Assembly: GCA_902577525.1 (NCBI GenBank)
Contig: CACGZG010000003.1
Coordinates: forward strand, 55,554-119,553
Direction: 5' to 3'
DNA length: 64,000 nt
Source: an uncultured Pelagibacteraceae bacterium
Lineage (GTDB): Bacteria; Pseudomonadota; Alphaproteobacteria; Pelagibacterales; Pelagibacteraceae
Shown here piece after piece: positions 28,720 through 38,767 of the stretch; the stretch's first letter is position 1, and the number at the start of each line of letters is the position of its first letter. The translations under genes were made by a program, and so were the position numbers. The notes beneath the pieces were generated by a model. The model searched no databases. It had not been told where the DNA came from and was given only the letters and a program-made list of their open reading frames with translations.

Positions 28720-31700
28720 TGACAAAAAATTTAAGAATAAAAACAAGTAAATTTATTGATGAAACTTATAAAATTTCATTCAAATTTAATGGAAAAACTT
28801 ACTTTGGATATAAAGGAGATACACTAGCTTCTGCACTTTTAGCTAATGACATTCACTTAGTTGGAAGAAGCTTTAAATACCATAGACCTAGAGGTATAAT
28901 GACAGCAGGCTCAGAAGAACCAAATGCAATTGTGCAACTACATAATAATACCTCTAGAACTGAACCAAATGTAAGAGTTACAGAAATAGAAATTTATGAT
29001 GGTCTAGAAGCATCAAGTCAAAATTGTTGGCCAAGTGTCAATTTTGATATGGGTGGGATAAATAATTTCTTAAGCCCAGTACTGCCTGCAGGTTTTTATT
29101 ATAAAACTTTTATGTGGCCTGCAAGTTTTTGGGAAAAATATGAATATTTTATTAGAAAATCTGCGGGATTAGGAAAATCACCTATGGAGCCAGATCCTGA
29201 TATTTATGAACATAGATACGTTCATTGCGATCTTTTAATTATTGGTGCAGGTATATCAGGTATAATAGCTGCTAAAACCGCTGCAAAAAATGGTTATAAA
29301 ACTCTTTTAGTAGAAGAAAAATCGTACTTAGGAGGATCAACAATCTATCAAAATTCAGAACATTTCAAAATAAATAATCAAATATCAAGTTCTTGGTTAG
29401 AAAAAGAAATTAATGAAATTAAAAAAATTAAAAACTTAGAAATAAAAACTAGAACAAGTGTTGCTGCTTTTCATGGATATAATTTTTTATTAGCTAGGGA
29501 AAATTTAACTGATCACTTACCGTTAGAACAAAGAAATAAAAAAACTCGTCAAAGATTACTAAAAATTAGAGCAAAAAAAGTTATAACTGCAACTGGGTCC
29601 TTAGAAAGACCATTGATTTTTGATAATAATGACCGTCCTGGTATTTTACTTTCTTCTGCCATACATAAATATGCGAATTTATTCGGTGTAGCATGTGGAG
29701 AAAAAAATATTTTATTTACAAATAATGACAGCGCATATGAGACAGCAATTAGTTTGTATCAAAAAGGAATTAATATTGAGGCTATAATTGATAATAGAGA
29801 AGAAATTGACTCGAAATTGATTAAAGAAATTGAAAAAAATAATATCAAAATTTTTAAAGGATATACAATAGTTGATACCTCTGGATACAAAAGAATTAAC
29901 AAAGTTTCAATTATGCAACTTTCTAAAGATGGTCAAAAAGTAGTAGGCTCTAAAACAACTTTAAATTGCGACTGTCTTGGAATTTCTGGTGGATGGACAC
30001 CTGCTGTACATCTTTTTACACAATCTGGTGGAAAATTAAAATTCAGAGATGAAGATCAGGTTTTTATACCAAATATATATCCATCAGATCAAATTAGTAT
30101 AGGTTCATGTAATGGTGAATTTACTTTAGATGAGATATTGTCAGTTGTACCTACGACCCTAAAAAAATTTTTAAATATAAAAGAAACAGATTATGAAAAT
30201 TTAGAAGTTCAGTCTTCATTTAATAAGTCAAAAAGAAATATATGGTTACTTCCATCTGATAAAGTTATTGGAAAAACAAAATCTTTCGTAGATTATCAAA
30301 ATGACGCAACAGCTAAAGATATTAAATTAGCTTTAAGAGAAGGTTTTAGATCAATAGAACATGTTAAAAGATATACAACAACCGGTATGGGAACTGATCA
30401 AGGAAAACTTGGTAATATGCATGCATTAGGAATAATTTCTGAAACTGCTGGATCTAAAATGGGTGAACTTGGAACAACAACATTCAGACCACCCTACACT
30501 CCTCTTACTTTTGGAACAATCGTTGGAAGAAATGTTGGTGAATATTTTGATATATTTAGAAAAACTCCTATACATGACTGGCACGTCGAGAACAAAGCTG
30601 AGTTTGAGAATGTGGGACAATGGAAAAGACCTTGGTACTATCCACAAAATGGCGAGAACATGCATGATGCGGTCCAAAGAGAAAGTAAAGCAGCAAGAGA
30701 TAGCGCAGGAATATTGGATGCATCTACATTAGGCAAAATTGATATCCAAGGTACAGATGCATCTGAATTTTTAAATAGAGTTTATACAAATGCCTGGTCT
30801 AAACTAGCTATTGGAAAATGCAGATATGGCTTAATGCTTAACGAAGATGGTATGGTTTATGATGACGGTGTAACAACAAGATTGGGTGAAAATCATTATA
30901 TAATGACAACGACCACAGGTGGAGCAGCTACTGTTTTAGGTAAACTAGAAGATTATCTACAAACTGAATGGCCAGAACTGGATGTTTATTTAACTTCTGT
31001 AACTGATCATTATGCAACAGTAAGTATATGTGGGCCTAATAGTAAGAAAATAGTATCTCAAATAATTCCTGATCTTGATTTTTCTGATGAAAGTTTTCCT
31101 CATATGTCATTTAAGAATTCAAAAATTGGTAAGATTAAATGTAGAGTAATGAGAATTAGTTTTACAGGCGAACATAGCTACGAAATAAACGTTCAAGCTA
31201 ATTATGGTAAATCAGTATGGGAAAGATGTATGGAAATTGGAAAAGAATTTAATATTACTCCATACGGTACCGAGACCATGCATTTATTAAGAGCTGAAAA
31301 GGGATTTATCATTGTTGGTCAAGATACTGATGCAACTATGACTCCTATCGACTTACAAATGGATTGGATAGTCAGTAAAAAGAAATATGATTTTATTGGA
31401 AAAAGATCATTATATAGATCCGATACAATAAGAGAGGATAGAAAACAATTAGTTGGCCTAATAACAGAAAATCCTAATGAAGTTTTAGAAGAAGGTGCAC
31501 AAATTGTTGCTGATATTAATAAGTCACCAATTGAAATGTTGGGTCACGTTACATCAAGTTATTATAGTCCAAACTTAAAAAAATCTATTGCGCTTGGAGT
31601 TGTAAGAGGTGGAAAAAATATGATGGGTCAAAAATTAATTATCCCAATGAAAGATAAACAAATTAACGTTACTGTTGCAGATCCAGTTTTTTTAGATAAA

Positions 31701-31724
31701 GAGAATAAAAGATTAAATGCTTAA
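28719..31724 (+). CDS. soxA: Sarcosine oxidase alpha subunit
   Basis: KGDTLASALLANDIHLVGRSFKYHRPRGIMTAGSEEPNA; FAD domain IIGAGISGIIAA; C-terminal GCV_T domain. Confidence 0.98.
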   Translation: MTKNLRIKTSKFIDETYKISFKFNGKTYFGYKGDTLASALLANDIHLVGRSFKYHRPRGIMTAGSEEPNAIVQLHNNTSRTEPNVRVTEIEIYDGLEASSQNCWPSVNFDMGGINNFLSPVLPAGFYYKTFMWPASFWEKYEYFIRKSAGLGKSPMEPDPDIYEHRYVHCDLLIIGAGISGIIAAKTAAKNGYKTLLVEEKSYLGGSTIYQNSEHFKINNQISSSWLEKEINEIKKIKNLEIKTRTSVAAFHGYNFLLARENLTDHLPLEQRNKKTRQRLLKIRAKKVITATGSLERPLIFDNNDRPGILLSSAIHKYANLFGVACGEKNILFTNNDSAYETAISLYQKGINIEAIIDNREEIDSKLIKEIEKNNIKIFKGYTIVDTSGYKRINKVSIMQLSKDGQKVVGSKTTLNCDCLGISGGWTPAVHLFTQSGGKLKFRDEDQVFIPNIYPSDQISIGSCNGEFTLDEILSVVPTTLKKFLNIKETDYENLEVQSSFNKSKRNIWLLPSDKVIGKTKSFVDYQNDATAKDIKLALREGFRSIEHVKRYTTTGMGTDQGKLGNMHALGIISETAGSKMGELGTTTFRPPYTPLTFGTIVGRNVGEYFDIFRKTPIHDWHVENKAEFENVGQWKRPWYYPQNGENMHDAVQRESKAARDSAGILDASTLGKIDIQGTDASEFLNRVYTNAWSKLAIGKCRYGLMLNEDGMVYDDGVTTRLGENHYIMTTTTGGAATVLGKLEDYLQTEWPELDVYLTSVTDHYATVSICGPNSKKIVSQIIPDLDFSDESFPHMSFKNSKIGKIKCRVMRISFTGEHSYEINVQANYGKSVWERCMEIGKEFNITPYGTETMHLLRAEKGFIIVGQDTDATMTPIDLQMDWIVSKKKYDFIGKRSLYRSDTIREDRKQLVGLITENPNEVLEEGAQIVADINKSPIEMLGHVTSSYYSPNLKKSIALGVVRGGKNMMGQKLIIPMKDKQINVTVADPVFLDKENKRLNA

Positions 31725-32280
31725 TTACACAAACACAATTACAGAGGAAAAATCTTACTCAGGTTTACAAATGAAAGAAATGAAACCTATTATGAAATTA
31801 ATCATTAGAGGTAAAAAAAGAGAATTTTTATCTTCAATTGGTAAATCATTAAATTTATTATTACCCACGGAAGCTAACACTTCATCTAGAAGTGAAAAAT
31901 TAACTGCCCTATGGTTAAGCCCAGATGAATGGATGATTTATTCAAATGAAACTTTAAGCTCAAAAAATAATGACTATGAAACTGAAAATTTACTAAATGA
32001 CAACATTTCAAAAAAAAACTTAGGAGCAATAACAGATGTGACAGATCAATTTGTATTAATTAACTTAAAAGGAGATAAAATTTTTGATTTATTTGAAACT
32101 GGATCTCCATTTAATTTCAACGATTTTAAAAACAAAAAAGGTTCGGTTACTCAAACAATTCTCGCTAAAATTGATGTGATTATTCATAATCAAAACCAAA
32201 ATGACGCAAATCTTTTTGTTAGACGTTCATTTTCACAACATTTGTTTTCATGGATGAATGATAGTGCGTCAAGATTATAG
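31717..32280 (+). CDS. soxG: Sarcosine oxidase gamma subunit
   Basis: [70 protein letters not shown]; 3' gene of sox operon. Confidence 0.92.
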   Translation: MLNYTNTITEEKSYSGLQMKEMKPIMKLIIRGKKREFLSSIGKSLNLLLPTEANTSSRSEKLTALWLSPDEWMIYSNETLSSKNNDYETENLLNDNISKKNLGAITDVTDQFVLINLKGDKIFDLFETGSPFNFNDFKNKKGSVTQTILAKIDVIIHNQNQNDANLFVRRSFSQHLFSWMNDSASRL

Positions 32281-32301
32281 TTTCATTTATATTTTCTAAT
32301 A

Positions 32302-32315
32302 AGTTATTAATAACT
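32302..32315. repeat. Perfect 14-bp palindrome abutting the ABC SBP start codon
   Basis: AGTTATTAATAACT immediately before ATG at 32316. Confidence 0.7.
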
Positions 32316-33083
32316 ATGAAAAAATTATTTCTTATAGCATTATTTGCTCTTTTACCCTTTTCTTTAAACGCAGAGTCTAATTTAGACAAAATTCTATCCT
32401 CAGGTGTTTTAAAAGTTGGAACAACTGGAGATTGGGATCCAATGACTATGAAAGATCCAGCCACAAATAAATATAAAGGATTTGATATTGATGTAATGAA
32501 TGAACTTGCAAAAGATATGGGTGTCAAAATAGAATTTGTCCCTGCAGAATGGAAGACTATTGTTTCAGGTATCACTTCTGAAAGATATGATATTTCTACA
32601 AGTGTAACAAAAACTCCTAAAAGAGCTGAAGTAGCAGGTTTTACGGACACATATTACAAATATGGAACTGTTCCACTAGTTCTTAAGAAAAATTTAAAAA
32701 AGTTTCCTACATGGGACTCACTTAATAATTCAAATGTAACTATTGCGACTACTCTTGGTACATCACAAGAAGAAAAGGCTAAAGAGTTTTTTCCAAAATC
32801 AAAATTAAATTCAGTTGAAGCCCCTGCTAGAGATTTTCAAGAAGTTCTAGCTGGAAGAGCTGATGGCAATATAACTAGTTCAACTGAAGCCAATAAATTA
32901 GTTATTAAATATCCACAATTAGCAATTGTTCCTGACGGAGAAAAAAATCCAGCATTCTTAGCAATGATGGTTCCAAAAGGTGATAATAAATGGAACAGCT
33001 ATGTTAATGATTGGATAAAAAAGAAAAAGTCATCAGGCTTCTTTACTAAGTTACTAGCTAAATATAATTTAAAAAGCTTATAA
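32316..33083 (+). CDS. Amino-acid-type ABC transporter periplasmic substrate-binding protein (SBP_bac_3)
   Basis: Signal peptide; [44 protein letters not shown]. Confidence 0.92.
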   Translation: MKKLFLIALFALLPFSLNAESNLDKILSSGVLKVGTTGDWDPMTMKDPATNKYKGFDIDVMNELAKDMGVKIEFVPAEWKTIVSGITSERYDISTSVTKTPKRAEVAGFTDTYYKYGTVPLVLKKNLKKFPTWDSLNNSNVTIATTLGTSQEEKAKEFFPKSKLNSVEAPARDFQEVLAGRADGNITSSTEANKLVIKYPQLAIVPDGEKNPAFLAMMVPKGDNKWNSYVNDWIKKKKSSGFFTKLLAKYNLKSL

Positions 33084-33122
33084 TCAATTAGTAATTAATT
33101 TTTAATTCTTTATAACTTAAGA

Positions 33123-33854
33123 GTGAAAAATTTATTTTTTTTACTTTTAATTTTACCTTTAACTTCATGTGGTAAAAGTGAACTTAATTGGTTAATTTTG
33201 TCTCCTAATAATTTGGAGGGATTAACTAATCTAAAATTTTTATTGAGTGGTTTAACCACAACTATTTTCATCTCTGTAGTTTCAATAATCATTTCAATAT
33301 TTTTAGGATTGGTTGTTGCAATACCATCTTTGGCTAAGAATAAATTCCTAACTTATTTAAATATTGGTTATGTTGAAATAGTAAGAGCAATACCTTTACT
33401 AGTTTTAATTTTATGGATTTATTACGGTTTACCAATAATGACAGGTATAAGTTTCAGTCCATTTGTATCTGGTATCATTGCTTTATCAATAAGTGAAAGT
33501 GCTTTTCAAGCTGAAATTTTTAGAGCAGGAATTAACTCTATCAAAAAATCTCAATGGGAAGCTGGAAGTTCTTTAGGATTAAATTTTTTTAGAAAATTGA
33601 AATTAGTTATACTACCTCAAGCAATTAAAAATATTTTACCTGCTATTGGTAATCAATTTGTTTATGTTTTAAAAATGTCATCACTAGTTTCAATTATTGG
33701 TATCGGTGATTTAACAAGAAAAGCTAATGAATTAGTTGTTACAACTTATCGACCACTTGAAATATACACTTTTTTAATCCTAGAATACCTAATTTTAATC
33801 TTGATAGTTTCATATTTAGTCAGGAAATTAGAAAAAAAACTACAGAAGGATTAA
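33123..33854 (+). CDS. Polar amino-acid ABC transporter permease (HisM/GlnP type), GTG start, lipobox-like N-terminus
   Basis: YVEIVRAIPLLVLILWIYYGLP, AFQAEIFRAGINSIKKSQWEAGSSLGLNFFRKLKLVILPQAIKNILPAIGNQFV (EAA loop). Confidence 0.92.
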   Translation: MKNLFFLLLILPLTSCGKSELNWLILSPNNLEGLTNLKFLLSGLTTTIFISVVSIIISIFLGLVVAIPSLAKNKFLTYLNIGYVEIVRAIPLLVLILWIYYGLPIMTGISFSPFVSGIIALSISESAFQAEIFRAGINSIKKSQWEAGSSLGLNFFRKLKLVILPQAIKNILPAIGNQFVYVLKMSSLVSIIGIGDLTRKANELVVTTYRPLEIYTFLILEYLILILIVSYLVRKLEKKLQKD

Positions 33855-34378
33855 TTATTTTTTCTATAATCCCATGGCATCATAAAAGTGCCAGACCATA
33901 AACCTAGCTTTTCTTTTTTAGCAAAAATTTCTTGAGATACAAATTTTTTAGAATATTTCTTATATGCAACTGCATAACCATTTCTTACCATCCAGGCATT
34001 AACATTAGTTTTATCTTTAAAACATTCTGCAATATATCTTTTATATTTATCTTTGTTGCTCCATTTGCAAATTAATAATTTATTATTTATTTTTTTTTTT
34101 AATTTATCAGTAGAAATTTGCCCACATGGGTAGTTCTTATTAAAAGATATGAAAGATATAGTTAACCAAGGTTTTTTACATTGTTGTTTTTTTTCTGGAG
34201 CATCAATTCCAAAAAAACGTATTTTTTTTCCTTCTATTCGAATTGTGTCACCATCGGTAACTTTGGCTATACCAGAAATTATCTTAACTTCTTCTGATTT
34301 AACATCATTACAAGTTAATAAAAAAAATATTAGACAAATATTAGTAACTAAAAATAGGTTTGTTTTGTTTAAATACAT
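33851..34378 (-). CDS. Exported staphylococcal-nuclease-like (thermonuclease) protein
   Basis: N-terminal signal sequence; AKVTDGDTIRIEGKKIRFFGIDAPEKKQ...VNAWMVRNGYAVAYKKYS...KLGLWSG. Confidence 0.9.
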   Translation of the reverse strand: MYLNKTNLFLVTNICLIFFLLTCNDVKSEEVKIISGIAKVTDGDTIRIEGKKIRFFGIDAPEKKQQCKKPWLTISFISFNKNYPCGQISTDKLKKKINNKLLICKWSNKDKYKRYIAECFKDKTNVNAWMVRNGYAVAYKKYSKKFVSQEIFAKKEKLGLWSGTFMMPWDYRKNN

Positions 34379-35711
34379 TATTTAGAAAATATCCAATAAA
34401 TATTAAAACAGCAATTCCCATTGCCCAATTTGTAGCCATAATAGTGTAAAATATATCATCATAATCACCGCCTCTTATATTTATAACATACCATAAGCTC
34501 AAAAAAGGAAATGCTGTTAATCTTAATATACTTAAGTATAAACTATAAAGAGGCTTCTTAACTGCCTGAAATACTGCAGTAGTAATAAAAAAAACTGGAT
34601 AGATTGGTCCAATTAACGCTGCAACTTTTAAATAAATAGCCCCACTCATAACTGCCTCTTGATTGTCAGTAAATAAAGAAACAAAAAATTCTGCTCCAAA
34701 AAATATTATTATTCCAGCAATTGCCATGAAAGAAGAACCGAATAGTAAAGCCTTGATGTAAAGTTCTCTTATTCTATCATAAGCTTTAGCTCCAAAATTT
34801 TGTCCACCAATTGAAAGAACTGCTGTATTTAATCCAATCACTGGAAGTAAAAATACTTGCTCAACTCTCAATGCAGCACCATAACCAGCAGTAGCTAGAT
34901 CACCAAACTGCCCAATAAAATATAAAATATTAAATATACCTACTCCAATAAATAACATACTAAACATAACGGGAACAGCTTGTGTCGTTAATGATTTTAA
35001 ATACTCAAACTTGGGAATGAAGCATTGTAATTTTAGATATTCTTTTATCTTACAATTATTGACTTTGTAAGCTAGGTAGATTGTTCCAATTGACTGAGAA
35101 ATCACTGTTGCTATAGCAAGTCCAGCTATACCAAAACCAGGAATGAATCCATATCCCCATATAAAAAGAGGATTTAAAAAAATGTTTAGAAAAAAACTGA
35201 AGATTAGAACATTTCTATAACTTTTTGTGTCACCTTGGGCATTTAAAGTTCCATTTAATGAAATTTGTATCAATACAATAAAAGTACCATAAAAAATTAT
35301 ATCTAAATATTCTCTTGTTAAAGCTATACCTTCTGCATCAGATCCCATAACTCCCAGTAAATAATTTGAAGCATTCAAACCAAATAAAGTTACAAATATT
35401 GATACAGTTAAAGCAAAAATTAGAGATTGAGCAATATACATCGAAGCAACTCTTACTTTTTTTTCACCTATTGAATTACCAATTAAAGCATTTGTTGCTG
35501 CACCTAAACCAACACCAACAGCTATAATAGTAAAATAAATTGGAAATGATTTTGCTATGGCTCCTATTGCCTCTGCAGAAATTCTACCAGCAAACCAAGT
35601 ATCAACTAAATTATAAAAAGTCTGAAATAATGATCCAACACTTGCGGGTATAGTGACTTTTCTTAATAGTGTCCAAATTGGATCTTTAGTTAGTTTTATT
35701 GATTTCGACAA
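34341..35711 (-). CDS. MATE family efflux transporter
   Basis: 12-TM protein; FQTFYNLVDTWFAGRISAEAIGAI, GLGAATNALIGNSIGEKK, VLSIGGQNFGAK. Confidence 0.93.
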   Translation of the reverse strand: MSKSIKLTKDPIWTLLRKVTIPASVGSLFQTFYNLVDTWFAGRISAEAIGAIAKSFPIYFTIIAVGVGLGAATNALIGNSIGEKKVRVASMYIAQSLIFALTVSIFVTLFGLNASNYLLGVMGSDAEGIALTREYLDIIFYGTFIVLIQISLNGTLNAQGDTKSYRNVLIFSFFLNIFLNPLFIWGYGFIPGFGIAGLAIATVISQSIGTIYLAYKVNNCKIKEYLKLQCFIPKFEYLKSLTTQAVPVMFSMLFIGVGIFNILYFIGQFGDLATAGYGAALRVEQVFLLPVIGLNTAVLSIGGQNFGAKAYDRIRELYIKALLFGSSFMAIAGIIIFFGAEFFVSLFTDNQEAVMSGAIYLKVAALIGPIYPVFFITTAVFQAVKKPLYSLYLSILRLTAFPFLSLWYVINIRGGDYDDIFYTIMATNWAMGIAVLIFIGYFLNNVFKQNKPIFSY

Positions 35712-35719
35712 AGTTTTCC

Positions 35720-36628
35720 TTATTTAAATTCTTTTTGAAAAATATGTTTTTTTCCAGATTGCTTTGCTTTGTATATCTGACTTTGTCTCATTCTAAAACG
35801 TGATTTTTGAGTTTCTGTTAATTTATTATAGCAATTTGGACAAGAAACTCCCTCTTCATACTTATTTGATCTTTTATCTTTTAATGATATAGGCATTCTA
35901 CATCCACTACACATAGAATAAGAGCCTGACTTTAATCCATGTTTTAGACTAATTCTATTATCAAAAACAAAACACTCCCCTTTCCACAAACTGTCATTTT
36001 TCTTAATTTTATTAAGATAATTTAAAATTCCACCATTAAGTTGGTAAATATTCTTAAATCCTTTCTTCTTTAGGTAAACAGAAGTTTTTTCACAACGTAT
36101 TCCGCCGGTACAAAACATTGCTACAGGTTTATTTTTCTTTAGTTTGTTTAAATACTTAGGAAAATCTCTAAAATTATTCACATTTGGATTTACTGATCTT
36201 TTAAAAGTTCCAACCTTATATTCAAAAGGTTTTCTTGTATCAATAATGTGAGTGTCTTTATTCTTAATTAATTTATTCCAATCTTTTGGATTTAAATGAG
36301 TTTTCATGTTTCTTTCTTTAGAACTGATAATTAGATTCATTGGAACAATTTCATTTTTAATCTTAACTTTGGGTTTATGAAAAGGTTGAAATTTAGATTT
36401 AGATATATTGATGCTATCAAATTGTTTAAATGAGAATAAAAATTTCATTTTTTTGGTAGTTTTATCAATATCTTTAATACTACCAGAAATAGTGCCATTT
36501 AATCCCTCTCTAGCAATAATTATAGTTCCTCTAATTTGATTTGAAATAAGGAACTTCTGCAAAAAATCTTTATTTTTTTTTAAAGATTTTACCTTTACGA
36601 ATTTATAAAAACCAAAAACTTCAAACAT
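35720..36628 (-). CDS. trhO: Rhodanese-related tRNA uridine hydroxylase (TrhO/YceA family)
   Basis: GTIIIAREGLNGTISGS, HIIDTRKPFEYKVGTFKRSVNP, AMFCTGGIRCEKTSVYLKKKGF; C-terminal Cys cluster. Confidence 0.92.
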   Translation of the reverse strand: MFEVFGFYKFVKVKSLKKNKDFLQKFLISNQIRGTIIIAREGLNGTISGSIKDIDKTTKKMKFLFSFKQFDSINISKSKFQPFHKPKVKIKNEIVPMNLIISSKERNMKTHLNPKDWNKLIKNKDTHIIDTRKPFEYKVGTFKRSVNPNVNNFRDFPKYLNKLKKNKPVAMFCTGGIRCEKTSVYLKKKGFKNIYQLNGGILNYLNKIKKNDSLWKGECFVFDNRISLKHGLKSGSYSMCSGCRMPISLKDKRSNKYEEGVSCPNCYNKLTETQKSRFRMRQSQIYKAKQSGKKHIFQKEFK

Positions 36629-37278
36629 TATAAAACCCTACAAATAGTCATTCCATCACCTAAAGGAATAATGATTTGTTCTACTCTTTTATCTTTAGAT
36701 ACAAATTTATTAAATTCTCTAATACTTGTGGTAAATTTATCATTATTTTTTTCATCAGCTACTTCGCCATGCCATAAAACGTTATCAACAACTATTAAGC
36801 CACCCTTATATAGTAGTTCTAATGATTTTTCATAATATTCCTTATAATTCATTTTATCTGCATCAATGAAGACCATATCAAATTTATTATTTTTTAATTC
36901 TTTTAAACTTTCAAGAGCAGGTTTAATTATTGTTTGAATTTTATGTTCTTGATTGGCTTTTTTAAAAAAATCTGACGCAATTTTGTTTGTCTCCTCATTT
37001 TTATCAAGAGCAATTAATTTTCCATCATCAGGTAAAGCGAGTGAAATTGTGAGAGCACTCAGTCCCGTAAAAGTTCCAATTTCAAGAACTTTTTTTATAT
37101 TTGAAACTTTAATAATTAGGTGAAGAAAATGACATTGAGTGGGATCAATCTGCATTCTTTTGATATCACCTAAAGTTTTGTTATAATCGATTATCTCTTT
37201 TTGAACAGGATGTAAATTTAATCCAAAATCATTTATATAATTTTGTAACTTTTCTGTAATATCAAGGTTTGCACCCAT
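36628..37278 (-). CDS. SAM-dependent O-methyltransferase (class I, caffeoyl-CoA/catechol OMT-like)
   Basis: KVLEIGTFTGLSALTISLALPDDGKLIALDKNEE, DMVFIDADKMNYKEYYE, VVDNVLWHGEV. Confidence 0.9.
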   Translation of the reverse strand: MGANLDITEKLQNYINDFGLNLHPVQKEIIDYNKTLGDIKRMQIDPTQCHFLHLIIKVSNIKKVLEIGTFTGLSALTISLALPDDGKLIALDKNEETNKIASDFFKKANQEHKIQTIIKPALESLKELKNNKFDMVFIDADKMNYKEYYEKSLELLYKGGLIVVDNVLWHGEVADEKNNDKFTTSIREFNKFVSKDKRVEQIIIPLGDGMTICRVL

Positions 37279-37279
37279 T

Positions 37280-38767
37280 CTACTGAAGTTTTTTCTTTAA
37301 AATCTCATTTATTAATTGGGGATTGGCTTTACCACCAGAAGCTTTCATTGCTTGACCAACAAAGAAACCAAATAATTTTTCCTTACCTTGCTTATATTCA
37401 ATTGCTTTTTCTCTATTATCATTAATTATTTTATCAATTAAAGCCTCTATCGCTTTAGGATCACTTTGTTGTTTAAGTCCTTTTTCTTCAACTATTTTTT
37501 GAGGATCTTTATCCCCATCCAACATAAATTCAAATACAGTCTTTGCTATTTTTCCTGAAATTGTACCATTCTTTATTAAGTTAACTAATATAGCTAAATT
37601 TTTTGCACTTACTGGGCTTTGAGAAATTTCTAAATTTTTATTATTTAAAACTGCAAATAATTCACCTGTAATCCAGTTAACTGCTAATTTTATATCTTTG
37701 TTCTTACCCATCTTAGCTACAACTTCCTCAAAATATTTTGCTATATCGATATCTGAAACTAAAATTGTTGCCTCATATGGCGTTAACTTAAATTCATCAA
37801 TAAATCTTTTTTTTTTATCATCTGGCAATTCTGGAATATTATTTTCAAGTTCTTTAACAAATTCATCAGAAACTTCTAAAGGTAATAAATCAGGATCTGG
37901 GAAATACCTATAATCATGAGCATCTTCTTTTGATCTCATTGATCTTGTTTCATTTTTTTTAGTATCAAATAGTCTTGTCTCTTGATCAATTAATTTACCT
38001 TCCTCAATTAAGTCAACCTGTCTATTTGCTTCATATTCAATAGCCATTTGCATAAATTTGATTGAATTTACATTTTTAATTTCACACCTTGTTCCAAATT
38101 CCTTTGAACCTTTTGCTCTAACAGAAACATTGACATCAGCTCTAAGTGATCCCTCTTGCATATTGCCATCACATGTACCTAAATATCTCATTATTGATCT
38201 TAATTTTTTTATATATGCACTTACTTCATCAGGGGATCTAAGGTCTGGTTTGCTTACAATTTCCATTAAAGCCACCCCTGATCTATTAAGATCTACGAAA
38301 GTATTTTGAGGATCAAGATCATGAATACTTTTTCCTGCATCTTGTTCTAAATGTAACCTTTCAATACCAACCTCTTTTTGTCCATTAGGCAAGTCTAGGA
38401 TGACTTTACCTTCACCTACTATAGGATCCTTAAATTGAGAAATCTGATATCCTTGAGGTAAATCTGCATAAAAATAATTTTTTCTATCAAATACTGAACG
38501 TTTATTAATTTTTGCATTAAGACCAATGCCAGTTTTAATTGCTTGTTTCACACAAAATTCATTGATTACAGGTAACATTCCTGGAAATGCAGCATCAACT
38601 AAACTTACTTGTGTATTTGGCTCAGCTCCAAACTTAGTAGCTGATGTAGAAAAAAGTTTTGACTCAGATAACACTTGAGCATGAACTTCTAAACCAATTA
38701 CAACTTCATATTGATTATCTTTTCGATTTATTAAATATTCTGAACTATTTTTGCTCATTTGATCCAC
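37280..38767 (-). CDS. gatB: Asp-tRNA(Asn)/Glu-tRNA(Gln) amidotransferase subunit B
   Basis: [47 protein letters not shown]. Confidence 0.98.
   Translation of the reverse strand: MDQMSKNSSEYLINRKDNQYEVVIGLEVHAQVLSESKLFSTSATKFGAEPNTQVSLVDAAFPGMLPVINEFCVKQAIKTGIGLNAKINKRSVFDRKNYFYADLPQGYQISQFKDPIVGEGKVILDLPNGQKEVGIERLHLEQDAGKSIHDLDPQNTFVDLNRSGVALMEIVSKPDLRSPDEVSAYIKKLRSIMRYLGTCDGNMQEGSLRADVNVSVRAKGSKEFGTRCEIKNVNSIKFMQMAIEYEANRQVDLIEEGKLIDQETRLFDTKKNETRSMRSKEDAHDYRYFPDPDLLPLEVSDEFVKELENNIPELPDDKKKRFIDEFKLTPYEATILVSDIDIAKYFEEVVAKMGKNKDIKLAVNWITGELFAVLNNKNLEISQSPVSAKNLAILVNLIKNGTISGKIAKTVFEFMLDGDKDPQKIVEEKGLKQQSDPKAIEALIDKIINDNREKAIEYKQGKEKLFGFFVGQAMKASGGKANPQLINEILKKKLQ

Noticed and set aside
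30463-30732. Overlapping same-strand/antisense ORFs within soxA (30463-30732 +, 30426-30677 -)
   Set aside because: Out-of-frame readings within the intact 1001-aa soxA gene
32219-32650. 143-aa minus ORF over the soxG end and SBP start
   Set aside because: Antisense to two well-supported proteins; no domain recognised
32316-33083. SBP as a periplasmic cyclohexadienyl dehydratase (PheC-like) working with the standalone chorismate mutase at 1440
   Set aside because: Some family similarity, but adjacency to a permease favours a transport role and catalytic residues cannot be verified here
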